A stretch of 64,000 nucleotides of DNA from Ridgeia piscesae (lineage: Eukaryota; Annelida; Polychaeta; Sabellida; Siboglinidae): contig JAODUO010000135.1 in assembly GCA_025642075.2 (NCBI GenBank), positions 342,501 to 406,500 on the forward strand, in the 5' to 3' direction. Positions 13,235 through 40,000 of the stretch are shown in pieces. Both the position numbers and the translations under genes were made by a program. Each line of letters opens with the position of its first letter. Position 1 is the stretch's first letter. The notes under the pieces were generated by a model. It was given only the letters and a program-made list of their open reading frames with translations. It did no database searches and had not been told where the DNA came from.

Positions 13235-15440
13235 ACCACGTGTTCGCTATATCTTGTGCGATGCGTTCACTGTACTGTGTGCGATGTGTTCACTGTACTG
13301 TGTGCGATGTGTTCACTGTACTGTGTGCGATGTGTTCACTGTACTGTGTGCGATGTGTTCACTATACTTGTGCGATGCGTTCACTGTACTGTGTGCGATG
13401 TGTTCGCTATATCTTGTGCGATGCGTTCACTGTACTGTGTGCGATGTGTTCACTGTACTGTGTGCGATGTGTTTACTGTACTGTGTGCGATGTTTTCACT
13501 GTACTGTGTGCGATGTGTTCACCGTACTGTGTGCATAGTAGTTACTGTACTGTGTGCGATGTGTTCACTGTACTGTGTGCGATGTTTTCACTGTACTGTG
13601 TGCGATGTGTTCAATGTACTGTGTGCGATGTGTTCACTGTACTGTGTGCGATGTGTTCACTGTACTGTGTGCGATGTGTTCACTGTACTGTGTGCGATGT
13701 GTTCACTGTACTGTGTGCGATGTGTTCACTGTACTGTGTACGATGTGCTTACTATAATCTGTGTGATGATTTCGCTGTATTGTGTGTGATGTCTTCACTG
13801 CATTGCATGTGCTGTATTCTGTGCGATTTGCTCGCCGTATTGTATATGATGTGTTTACTACGCGATGTCTTTAGTGTAGTGTATGCGATGTATTCACTGT
13901 ATTGTATGCGATGTGGTCCCTGTCTTGTATGCGATATGTTCACTGTATTTTGAGCGATGTGATTACTGTATGTGTGCGATGTATCACGTGATGTGTTCAC
14001 TATATTCTATGCGAAATGTTCACTCTACTGTACACGATATGTTCACTGTATTGTGTGCGGTGTGCTCACTGTATCCTGTGTGATGCTTTCGCTGCACTGT
14101 ATGCAATGTGTTCATTGTGTTCTGTTTGATGTTCCCGTTGCACCGTGTCTCGTGTGTTCTGTCCACCGTGTCAGACGTGTTTTCCATCTCCTATGTTCAG
14201 CGTTTGTCAGTCAGACTCTGTTAGGGACGAAATAGTTCACATTCCTGTTAATTTGATGTGACGACGCGTGTGTTGCGGAGTGAGGGGCGGCGACAATGAG
14301 GCGACGGGCGTCTTACCGCATCGCCCACAGCGGCCCAGGGTCCGACCCCGGCCGATCAACGTTCCCCGTATCTTGGTGGTGTACGCCTCCAAGCTTCAGC
14401 TGCATGACGAACAGCACATCGTCTTGTTCCGAGTTGTCTACAGTAGTCGTAGTGTGTGCGCCCTTTTTCACAGGCGCTCAACTGCGACGACGCAGCTGTA
14501 ATAGTTGAAGTTTCTATTGAATAGCGAGGTTCACTGTATGTATATTGTAATAATAATAATAATATAATGATAACTTATAATAATAATAAATATAATAATA
14601 TAATTGATCACTGTACTGATAGTCGATGTGTTTACTGTACTGTGTGCGATGTGTTCACTGTACTGTATGCGATGTGTTCACTGTACTGTGTGAGATGTGT
14701 TCACTGTACTGTGTGCGATGTGTTCACTGTACTGTGTACGATGTGCTTACTGTATTCTGTGTGATGATTTCGCTGTATTGTGTGTGATGTGTTCACTGTA
14801 CTGTGTGCGATGTGTTCACTGTACTGTGTACGATGTGCTTACTGTATTCTGTGTGATGATTTCGCTGTATTGTGTGTGATGTGTTCACTGTATTGTATGC
14901 GATGTGGTCCCTGTCTTGTATGCGATATGTTCACTGTATTTTGAGCGATGTGATTACTGTATGTGTGCGATGTGTTTACTGTACTGTGTGCGATGTGTTC
15001 ACTGTACTGTGTGCGATGTGTTCACTGTACTGTGTGAGATGTGTTCACTGTACTGTGTGCGATGTGTTTACTGTACTGTGTGCGATGTGTTCACTGTACT
15101 GTGTGCGATGTGTTCACTGTACTGTGTGCGATGTGTTCACTGTACTGTGTGCGATGTGTTCACTGTACTGTGTACGATGTGCTTACTGTATTCTGTGTGA
15201 TGATTTCGCTGTATTGTGTGTGATGTGTTCACTGTATTGTATGCGATGTGGTCCCTGTCTTGTATGCGATATGTTCACTGTATTTTGAGCGATGTGATTA
15301 CTGTATGTGTGCGATGTATCACGTGATGTGTTCACTATATTCTATGCGAAATGTTCACTCTACTGTACACGATATGTTCACTGTATTGTGTGCGGTGTGC
15401 TCACTGTATCCTGTGTGATGCTTTCGCTGTATTGTATGCA
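13235..15440. repeat. 21-bp minisatellite, several subarrays
   Basis: The unit is close to tgtgcgatgtgttcactgta plus c (21 bp). Sub-arrays at about 13,255-13,740, 14,625-14,880 and 14,960-15,180 are nearly perfect. Between them lie diverged versions (tgatttcgctgtattgtgtg and similar). As 21 is divisible by 3, plus-strand frames stay open and encode Cys-rich heptads (VHCTVCD, FTVLCAM, SLYCVRC). No coding function is supported. Confidence 0.95.
13892..14526. repeat. Segmental duplication, copy 1
   Basis: Begins at ttcactgtattgtatgcgat and ends at tctattgaatagcg. It is repeated at 15,227-15,802. It contains the diverged minisatellite plus about 370 bp of non-repetitive sequence (from gttctgtccaccgtgtcaga onward). 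A short AAT tract (14,548-14,600) follows it. Confidence 0.9.
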
Positions 15441-15802
15441 ATGTGTTCATTGTGTTCTGTTTGATGTTCCCGTTGCACCGTGTCTCGTGTGTTCTGTCCA
15501 CCGTGTCAGACGTGTTTTCCATCTCCTATGTTCAGCGTTTGTCAGTGAGACTCTGTTAGGGACGAAATAGTTCACATTCCTGTTAATTTGATGTGACGAC
15601 GCGTGTGTTGCGGAGTGAGGGGCGGCGACAATGAGGCGACGGGCGTCTTACCGTACGCCTCCAAGCTTCAGCTCCGCATGACGAACAGCACATCGTCTTG
15701 TTCCGAGTTAGTCTACAGTAGTCGTAGTGTGTGCGCCCTTGTTCACAGGCGCTCAACTGCGACGACGCAGCTGTAATAGTCGTAAGTTTCTATTGAATAG
15801 CG
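15227..15802. repeat. Segmental duplication, copy 2
   Basis: Near-identical to 13,892-14,526, but lacking about 65 bases: the part between gcgtcttacc and gtacgcctccaagcttcagc in copy 1. A third, partial copy of its first 90 bases lies at 14,881-14,972. Copy 2 runs directly into the long AAT array. Confidence 0.9.
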
Positions 15803-15814
15803 GGTATATGTTAA

Positions 15815-16061
<247 letters not shown>

Positions 16062-16070
<9 letters not shown>

Positions 16071-16440
16071 GTTTTATTCGCCATTTTCAACATGTAATGT
16101 ATGTGGAACAGGAATGTGTTCCAGTATTTGAATCGTGTAGTGCCTATATACAATAAAAATGAGATACAATAAATACAAATCTAGTATGTACAATGTCCTT
16201 AAAATTGATAAATTGTCCATTAAAATTATCATTTTGATGTGATAAATAAATTGATAAGTAATCTAAATAAATGAATAAATAATCAAAGATGTTGTTTAAT
16301 ATGATATAATTATTATCTACATAAAATTATTACGTTAAATAAATAAAATGTCCTTTAAAATAAAATCTATACATTTAAAATTATTATGTTAAGCTACAAT
16401 TTCACAATAAAAGAAGATTTCATGTTCAGCACGTATCAGA
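16062..16440 (-). mobile_element. Truncated LINE 3'UTR (same family as 59.2-62 kb)
   Basis: Shares an ordered series of words with the 3' end of the LINE at 59.2 kb: ttttattcgccattttcaac / tttattgtcattttcaacat, then gtgcctatata, gtacaatgtcctttaaaat, attttgatgtgataaataa and ttcacaataaaagaagat. Only the non-coding 3' end is present, as expected for 5' truncation on insertion. Confidence 0.75.
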
Positions 16441-17260
16441 TATCGTGGTGAATTCCATGTGCGCGGGTGACTAGTGAGTACACTGCACTGATGGCGGACT
16501 ACAACAGATGTAACTGCACCACGTGAATGGGGTCAATACACACAGGGACAATTACACCGCGTCCCTGACTTAACATACCTCTATCAAGCGCTACTCGTAT
16601 CAATGAAGCGACATGCTCATTGGTTCGTATGTTGTACCGAGCACGACCCAGAAACCCCATTACACCACGCAGACGCGTTCCTTATTGGTCAATAGCAACA
16701 CAAAACTGGGTTACGCGTAATGGGGTCACTATACGGATTGGCTAAAACTGGGTTACACATAGCCCAGTTTTCGGTTGCACCGGACGCGCTGTTGTCTCAA
16801 AGTTGTTGGCTTAAACTGTTGCTACGCGTAACCCAGTTTTAGCCAATCTGTAAGTGGTAACGAGTGCGTCATATACTGACTCAAACAGTGAGACACTTAA
16901 CATATATTTATTATAGACCTAAACGATTTGACATCACAATTACTATAAGCTGCTCTTGCCGTAATATGCGGACCATCGCTGCAATTACAAAGAGACGATT
17001 AATATATTTAAGTTACAATTAATGAAAAACACTAAACATTGCTTAATGTTCAGGTTTGCCTGAATCGAACCATTGTTTCAATTGTTACGGTCTTAGGTTC
17101 TTTCTGTAGCCCAAACGCCATATTATTACCGATCTATATGGTACTGAATTTAATGCTCAACGTATTAATAATATATTTTCAAAATGGACATGCATGTTCT
17201 GTTGGTAGGCAATGTCCAAAGTCGTACGACACACGCGGGAAGCGTCAGGTGCCAAACAGA
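16441..17260. other. Spacer downstream of UROC1 with an inverted repeat
   Basis: No gene. At 16,736-16,756 and 16,828-16,848 there is a perfect 21-bp inverted repeat (gattggctaaaactgggtta plus c, and its complement) with a 71-bp loop. A further partial copy of aaactgggttacgcgtaa lies at 16,703-16,720. This looks like a small foldback/MITE-like element, but no target-site duplication was confirmed. A candidate polyadenylation hexamer for UROC1 (AATAAA on minus) is at 16,907-16,912. Confidence 0.5.
16907..16912 (-). promoter_or_regulatory. Candidate UROC1 polyadenylation signal
   Basis: AATAAA on the minus strand, about 535 bases beyond the UROC1 stop codon. It is a plausible hexamer downstream of the stop. 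No transcript evidence. Confidence 0.35.
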
Positions 17261-17265
17261 GCGGG

Positions 17266-17395
17266 TTGATGTGATACGTCGACATCCGGGTGAGGGGGTT
17301 GACGGGATATCTCGACATCCGGGAGCGGGTTGGTGTGATACGTCGACATCCGGGAGCGGGTTGATATGATACCTCGATATCCGGGAGCGGGCTGA
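17266..17395. repeat. 31-bp minisatellite in the UROC1 3'UTR, about 4 copies
   Basis: Four units built around gatacgtcgacatccgggag and its variants, starting about 50 bases past the UROC1 stop codon. It would therefore be transcribed as 3'UTR. Confidence 0.85.
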
Positions 17396-17446
17396 TGGGC
17401 ACCGTGACACCGTGGTACAACATGAAAACGTTTCTTCCAACCCCGA

Positions 17447-32524
<15,078 letters not shown>

Positions 32525-32940
32525 CTCGCAATTAAGACGACGTTAATTACCAGGTCCAACGTAGGCCTATGCAGACTCCCTATAGAGGCGGCGTCTTCTA
32601 ACAACAGTTGTCGTCGACTGCGTATGAAACAAACAAGGGCAAGGGTCGCTCGTCCAGTTTAGTGCCTTATCTAAGAGACGGGCAGTTTGGGGTTACCTCG
32701 TCTTGGTGGTTTTGTGTAAATGATATCCGTGTTTCGATGCACCGTTGAAACAATAAACAACAGTCTACCAGCAGGAAACAACCCAGATGGTTTTTTTTAA
32801 ATTGGTTTAAAAGAAAAGAAGCAAAGAGTAATTTTTGTAGTTTGAATATGCACATGTATAACAGAGCCTAATATGGCAGGTTGAACTGTATGCCTACCTT
32901 AACATTTGTTTATAATAACTGAACCCATTGAGAGAGTTGA

Positions 32941-32970
32941 TGTATAATTGTATATATATAATTGTATATA

Positions 32971-33056
<86 letters not shown>
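32941..33056. repeat. (TA)n tract upstream of UROC1
   Basis: TA repeat with small slips, ending directly at a LINE fragment (33,057). Confidence 0.95.
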
Positions 33057-33062
<6 letters not shown>

Positions 33063-33490
33063 TAACTTAAGAAGTATGTGTATTTCTGTTACTGGAGTTA
33101 AACTTTGGAACTCCCTCGATAATTCATTGATTAGTTGTAAAAAAATTCATTTCAAAAAGCGTTATACAGATAGATTGTTGAATAAGTTATGTGTTAGACT
33201 CCTAGACCATTTTGCCAACATAAATTAGATAACTAAATTAAACATTCAGATTGTTTATTGTTATAAAGGTTTCTTTCTTCATTAAATGTCACAATATCTT
33301 GTTTGATTAAATGTGGTATGGTTATATATGTAAATAGTGTTGTCGCACCTTCCATTGCACTGTTCAGATGCTTTATGTATGTAATTATAAGGGTAAACAT
33401 GATAAGTATTGTACTTCTTTTACACTTTTTTTAACAATTTATATTGTATGTATAATGTAGTAGTAGTAGTTGTTGAAATAAATTTTCAAT
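33057..33490 (+). mobile_element. C-terminal fragment and 3'UTR of a LINE
   Basis: The plus strand encodes LRSMCISVTGVKLWNSLDNS followed by CKKIHFKKRYTDRLLNKL and a stop near 33,226. This has the typical form of non-LTR reverse transcriptase C-termini (GxKLWNSL...FKK). An AT-rich 3'UTR follows, with aataaattttcaattcaa near 33,477-33,494. No RT core is present. Confidence 0.7.
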
Positions 33491-33503
33491 TCAATATATA
33501 TAT

Positions 33504-33537
<34 letters not shown>

Positions 33538-33541
<4 letters not shown>

Positions 33542-33616
33542 CAACTAATCAATGAATTATCGAGGGAGTTCCAAAGTTTAACTCCAGTAACAGAAATACA
33601 CATACTTCTTAAGTTA

Positions 33617-33622
<6 letters not shown>
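33538..33622 (-). repeat. Inverted copy of the LINE C-terminal fragment
   Basis: Exact-looking reverse complement of 33,057-33,141 (85 bp), enclosed by (TA)n on both sides (33,495-33,537 and 33,621-33,664). Confidence 0.92.
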
Positions 33623-33663
<41 letters not shown>

Positions 33664-33666
<3 letters not shown>

Positions 33667-34133
33667 GCTCTCGAGCATTGTTGAAACAGGGAACACTTTA
33701 GTCTCTAGCTGTAGTGACGTGTATCGCTATCATACGTTACGCAGATAGCCAGGGTACTACCACGACAGGGGGATCTATGACTCTATGTACCTTTAGTCAG
33801 TGTTTGCTGGACTCTCTTTCGTTGCCCAGACGTCGTTCGGCGTGTTTATTGGACTTGTAATATACGTAAACAATCTGTAGAAAGGGGTATCAAAATAATC
33901 ATTATACACAATGTATGAATTTCGCCTGTAGCGTGTTCATTAATTGTCTACAATCAATAGAACACATGTGCTGTATGATATAATACCAATATTAAATAAT
34001 AAATGATCGCTAATTGAAATAGCAAAAAACACAAGCATCGGCAATTACATCATACATTAATATACTAAACATTATATTATACCTTAATGTAATAAACTTT
34101 ATATTAAATATATACACGCCAGACGTTTCAGGA
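33664..34133. repeat. Right arm of a 0.47-kb inverted repeat
   Basis: Reverse complement of 31,726-32,212, with scattered substitutions and small indels. Inner ends: ctcgagagcgta / tacgctctcgag. Outer ends: tcctgaaacgtctgg / ccagacgtttcagga. The two arms enclose UROC1 exon 1 and the TA/LINE region. Confidence 0.92.
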
Positions 34134-34168
34134 CATTGCAAATAAAAATATCACACAAGGTATCGTTC

Positions 34169-34232
<64 letters not shown>

Positions 34233-34270
34233 CGAACGATACCTTGTGTGATATTTTTATTTGCAATGTC
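34132..34270. repeat. Hairpin: 38-bp inverted repeat around (TA)n
   Basis: Arms 34,132-34,169 and 34,233-34,270 (gacattgcaaataaaaatat ... and its complement) match perfectly. The loop is mainly (TA)n. Confidence 0.93.
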
Positions 34271-35512
34271 AGTGTTAATATTTTCGATGTGGGTATGTCC
34301 TGACTTCTGGCACTACATGTATGTACGTCACGATTCGCGACAACAGTCAGCAAGGAACACTGCTGCATCCACCGTTACCGTTGAAACGTATGTCTCAAGA
34401 CAGGGCAGTAAAACCGCCAAAAACCTGCCACTGCGATTTCAATTATGGGAGAAAAACAACTGATCCTCAATGCGTTTTCAATGAAGTTATAATGACTGTG
34501 CTCGAAATATTGACGGCAAAATATCAGTATTAACCAAGGTGCTAAATTTTGCAGTTTGGAAATGTCCTAGGTCGTCCTTATAGAGTCTACTATCCTTTTT
34601 TCCATTAGCATTGTCACGACTTTAATGTGAAACATGTGCTTCCTCAGATATTTGACCTAGATTTTAAAAACATTGTTTGTGCGTTTTGTTTGCCCTAGAA
34701 CCTTTATTATTCAAATCTCACATTTGCGTATTGTATGTATGTATTTTGGAGAAAATTCCGCCCGACCGGCATTGCCAATGGCCGACTTGAGTGTTAATGG
34801 GACAAAAGTCATCGATCGCATGGTTCAGATCGTGCTGTATATAAACATACGTGTGCTCACGATTAGATAATACGTGTGTCCTCTATCGTATGTTCTCGAA
34901 TGTATGATTCAACTCATGTTGTAAACATTTACCTGTTGGCTAGATAAAAAAATGTGTTCTAGGTTATTAAATCCTCGATCGTATTCGTAGACTTGTTAGT
35001 TACAAAAGGGTAGTGATTGACTTCAAGTCATGGTGCAAAGGTTCCCTTTGATATGGAAATTCCTAAAGGCGATAAGAACAAAACTAGCCAAAAACAAATT
35101 GTATCGTAAAATCGAAGATGGCTGCCGTCGGCTGTCTTGTAAAGCATAGTTGACTCATACGTATGTCATAGAAAATATTATGATATAATTCTGTTTTACA
35201 GCTAATGAGAGGTTCCTGGACTTATTTCATGCATCAATTTTTAATTTGGTATGCATCTACAGGTAAAATTCGGGAAATACTGTACACATAATCGTTTATA
35301 TTTTATGAAGTTGATAAAAACAAAATTCAGAGGTATGGAAGCAAGAACTACTGATTGAATACTAAATTTAAATTTATGTAATTATGTAATGTATTGCTTT
35401 ACAGATACATAAGTTCAGGTTTGGCAAAGTGCTGAAAAGTAGGCGTTGATAAATTCTGTTTGATGGGAAATTATGAATGTTTCTTGACAACATACGTTAT
35501 AAATAGAAATGT
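34271..35512. other. Intergenic, unique AT-rich
   Basis: No gene and no element recognised. Short ORFs on the plus strand (34,248-34,870) have no family resemblance. Confidence 0.45.
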
Positions 35513-35542
35513 GGATTGTGCTGTGCTCGTTCAAATGCTTCG

Positions 35543-35584
<42 letters not shown>

Positions 35585-35614
35585 TATAATATTAGATCAC
35601 GCACAGCACAATCC
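35513..35614. repeat. Hairpin: 14-bp inverted repeat around (TA)n
   Basis: ggattgtgctgtgc at 35,513-35,526 and its complement at 35,601-35,614, with a (TA)18 tract between. Confidence 0.85.
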
Positions 35615-35708
35615 ATAACAGCAGCAGACGTCACGGGTTTGCAGTTGATGAGACAATGTAGTGAAGGATAGGGAGAATTCTCAAGTAATAACTCAGACTG
35701 GGAGTGAG

Positions 35709-36020
35709 TTTACATCAAAATCCTGGCTATGTTTGCATGTTTTCTTTTGCTGTGACCACCTCTGATTTCCGACGCGATTGTAGGGCCAAATGTTAGAGTG
35801 AATGACTCCTCAGCTCCTGTGAGCCGACTCACTTCTCGACAAAATGCTTTGTATCTCTGTAATCCGAATTGCCCCAACTTTCTCACATTGCCTAGGCTTG
35901 ACATCTGACTGTCGCAGGTCAAACTGATCACAAATGCTCTCCATGATGTAATTTCCCAGCGCCTCAAAGGCATCCATCAGCGCATCAGTCTTGTAGTCAG
36001 ATTGGAACTTTTGGGGAACT
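35709..36020 (-). pseudogene. Broken ORF of unknown family
   Basis: On the minus strand, KFQSDYKTDALMDAFEALGN continues as YIMESICDQFDLRQ. The reading then continues in a second frame as LGNVRKLGQFGLQRYKAFC through to a stop just left of 35,710. The two pieces look like one protein split by a frameshift. An in-frame TGA precedes the first piece. I do not recognise the family; a decayed transposon ORF or processed copy is possible. Confidence 0.35.
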
Positions 36021-37052
36021 GTTCACGACCCCTTTGTATCCTCAAATTCGCTAACTAGGTGAGTGATCTCAGGGCAACGGCTTATTCACGACACATCAGC
36101 AATTGATAAGTTGTTCGTGCATCTGGGCTCGTGGGAATTATATAATACACGCACCTTGACAAGTAATTTTTTTTCAACTAAACTATCATGTTCAAACATC
36201 GGTGGCGCCACCTCATCAACAAAATGATTATAAAATTATAAGCTTCGTCGAGTGGCGCCATCTTGCAGCTAAAACTGTCACCTGCCCCCATACAAATAAT
36301 ATAGCCATGGCTAAACACACGATTTTATTTTCAATGTTAAATCACATCCTTATAGCCCGAGTTAATTAACCAGTTTCAAAACAATTTTTTTAGACAAGAG
36401 CAACGGTTGCGTCATATCTGTGGTGAGCCAAAATATTTATTGACCGGATTTATTCGTGGGCCTCTTATAATTTGTGGGAGAAACACAGCAAATTACAGTG
36501 AAGCACTGGTTTTAATGAAACCATTTAACATAGAAGTTACACTGGAATCTTTGGTACGTCACCTCAGAATGTCGGTGAAATATGCACACAACATTAATAC
36601 ACGTCACAAAAACAGTCGATGCTAATTTATGTTAAGTAGATTTTATTTTTATGTTTCATCCTGATTCAGCTTGCATATTAAAATGTGCAATAAATACTGT
36701 TGTGACCTTAAGATCAATTTTAACTTTAATTTAACTGCGTATTTGATTAATTACGTGTAATTACAAGTTACACATAATTGTGCGTTTTCACACAGAGTGA
36801 CCTCAGCTGTCTCCTGATGCCGAAAATCCATCAAAACGTCTGCCATATATCAACTGGCATTCAAGTTCCACGCTAAAGCGTGACACTACAAATGTGTGAA
36901 ATGTCGGTTGTGGACTAAATCGCCGTGCAATTGGCACTGTCCGGAAAGCGACGTGCATGTGCACCAGTAGCGGCCATCCTAATCTTATGTACAGTCGCGT
37001 GAGCACAGCTTCACGCGCCCTCGACCAACAGATTCGCCTAGAGTCCGACGCA
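36021..37052. other. Spacer and SLC25A3 3'UTR
   Basis: A plus-strand ORF (36,394-36,622) follows a tttttttag acceptor-like site and reads LRHICGEPKYLLTGFIRGPL, with two Cys. I cannot name it. The right 400 bases are the likely 3'UTR of SLC25A3. Confidence 0.4.
36642..36647 (-). promoter_or_regulatory. Candidate SLC25A3 polyadenylation signal
   Basis: AATAAA on the minus strand, 406 bases beyond the SLC25A3 stop. Placement is plausible; there is no transcript evidence. Confidence 0.4.
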
Positions 37053-40000
37053 TCAGTTGGCGCCCTTGGCGGCAGCCTCGAGCTTCAGACGGAGGCTCTC
37101 TGGCATGGTGGGGGGTGGCGGGCGGGGCAGGCGATAGTACACCTTCACCGAGTCGTAGATGAACCACTGCAGGGCCGTGAGGGTGCCGATCATGATGATC
37201 CTCGGGAAGAGACCCTTCCACATGGCTGCGGACAGACGAGGCATGGTTTATATATATATATATGACACAGAGGAGTGGCATTAAAAACATGTAAGAAATA
37301 TTATATTATGTAAAAAAAAATTATATACGAAGCTAATGTACTCTATCGAGTAATGTACTTTACTATATCGAATGACACAGGAGTGATCTGCATTCAACTG
37401 ATGTTATTTGATAGACCTCTAAATATATTTTTCAACAGAAACTGTATTTATACTAAAAATTTGAATCATACGGTAAATTTTTAATTAATTAAATGCACTG
37501 ACTGTAGCACACCAATATAATAAAAAATCCTAACTTGCTTGTTTTGAAAGTGTCAACAAATTGACTAGTTTGAGAGTTTTGTGCAACTGACCTGCGAATC
37601 CGAGGTCCTTGGCGACTCCCATGAAGGAAGCACCGGGGTCCTTGTTCAACTTGGACACGATTGTGTCAGCCGGATGGGACACAATGGCACAGAAGATGCC
37701 GGCTGCACAACACATCAAGGTTAACCATCAGTCATTAAATCTTACATGCAACTGTGCATCAACTCGTTATAACACAGTAGTCGGGCTTATACTTTTAAAT
37801 GTTAAACTAACAAAATTCACGAAACAGATTACGAACCAACAAGTCATGATCACTAACTTCTTAACTTTGTCTTTCAATAAATCTCAAAATGCCAATTTAG
37901 ACTGCACATTCACTGTACCAAATGATATTGTAGTTTACTATTTCATATGCACGCAGTTGACTAATTTACATTTTTTGGCATGCCAACAAAATGTGCTTAT
38001 CATAGGTGTAGCGAAATGAAATATTTGCATTGCACTGTTATCATGCCACCTCAGTCTAGTATTATACTGACCACAATATATCACACATAAAGATGACATA
38101 ATTGTCTTGGAGTCACAAGAATACCTACCAATGTAGCCAGCTACGAATGTCACCATGAGTTGTTCACCCTTTGTGCATTCCGCCCTTGGCTTGGGCACAA
38201 CATACATGTAGAGAGCTTCGACTGTGCGCTCAAAGCAGGCAAACTTCATCATGGTGTAGGGGATCTGTCGGCCCCACAGTGGCACGATGCCCTTGTAGAA
38301 GCTGAAATAACCAGTGGCTGGCTTGCATTTCAAATACTGCTGTTCTAATAAATATGTATACAATCACAAAGAATATTTATTTTATTTCTCCTGGCATTTA
38401 CAGTGAAATGAAGTTTATACTTGCATTAGTTCAAGTCATGTAATGACTTGTTCATATTCTAAAAGCCCAAATGGAATCATTTTATTTCTAGGTACCTTTA
38501 TCTATAATACTAACTTTTCGAATGTCTTGATAAAATGTGTTGCTGTGCTAGGGATGTCATCGAAATCAGAATAAATTACAAATAACATTTTATGCAGATG
38601 AGTTTATGATCGCAGACAAGACAACAAATGTAGATACATACAATGGTCGTACCCCATCATACCCTCCTCTCCGAACAGCTTCGGCACGCCCTCACGGAGG
38701 GTGCCAGCCCAGCCGGGTGAGGTTTGAATGCGCACTTTGACGGCCTCCATCGGGCACAGGAATATGTCGGCGAAGAACTCAGCGGATGCACTCGCAACCA
38801 AGTAGAGGGATGTTCTCCATAGGTACGTGTTCTCCTGCAATAGACAACCAGGTCCACGTGTGATATGTGGACTGGGAAACATTTCTTAAAATCCTTAAAA
38901 TCCTAGAAACATGAAAACCAAGCTTATTTTACCAAAACGTTAAAGTAATGATCCACCTTGTAGCATCAAATAGCTTCTGTAATCATTCAGTTCCCACTCC
39001 TATCCCATGGCAAAGTGGTTCAATGGTTCTGTGAAACATTCCCTACCTCGAAGGTAGTCAGCATTCCTTTTCGCACTAGGCTATACGACAGGCATAACCC
39101 ACTTATCATTCATGGACTGCTGGGTAATGGGCCAAAAATTGTAACGTCAAGCCCTGCTTCGGCTACTTTTTAGGTGGTGGTGGTACCTCTGATGAAATAT
39201 AACCTAACCTGAATAAAGCCAGTGTTACAGCAGACAATAATTCTAACCTAGGTAAGAAACCCCAACCCATTACTGACTCCCAAGAACAACTCTGGCTGTA
39301 ACAACACATTTTATGGACCCAACACATATATATGAATACAGTATATAATAGCCACTATTGGCTTCTTTACAACGTAACCCATTCAGATTCAGAATACACT
39401 GCTGTTTGAGTTGAATTGTGAAAACAGTGTTATCTAAATCTTACACTAATTGGAGATGATCTCCCAAAACCCTAACACACAAGATGTCTTCCACAGACAA
39501 CACGCCAGTTTTCTAGAGACCATTCCACTCTGTTGTTGGATGGACAAAGTTTATTTTGGACGCAAAAATTTATGTGGACGGGTGGTATAAAATTATTCAC
39601 CCGATGTCTGTGAACATCTACTGGGACATTTTTGCCTGATAAATATGTTACCTCACATGAAGACCAGCAATACACTCACCTCTCCCATAAGGCCACTGTA
39701 GAACATTTTGAAAATCTCGTAGAAGCCGAACTTTCCGACTCCCTGCATCGAGTATCCAAAGAATGTTGGTGCCCATCCCTTGCCGAGTTCCCTGATACCA
39801 CCTTCTCGCAGCGTCACACGGAAGCCATTGATGATGTTGCCGTATTTGCCGGGGTCAACCTGCATTCGGCATTTGACGAGATCAAGCGGCACAACGGATG
39901 TGTGTGTGACGCCACAGCTGAGCAGACCGCCAAATGCACAGTAAGCAAAGAACTTGGGGCTGCCATATTCACAACTGTACGACTCTGCAAATAATGATTA

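Noticed and set aside
14317..14480. Possible minus-strand exon (VDNSEQDDVLFVMQLKLGG...) ending at a GTAAGA donor
   Set aside because: Only a weak acceptor is possible, an in-frame stop precedes it, the duplicate at 15.7 kb has a stop and a deletion, and the peptide matches no family I know.
13139..15570. Cysteine-rich repeat ORFs (CVRCVHC...)
   Set aside because: Translation of a 21-bp minisatellite that runs equally in all three plus frames; no independent coding evidence.
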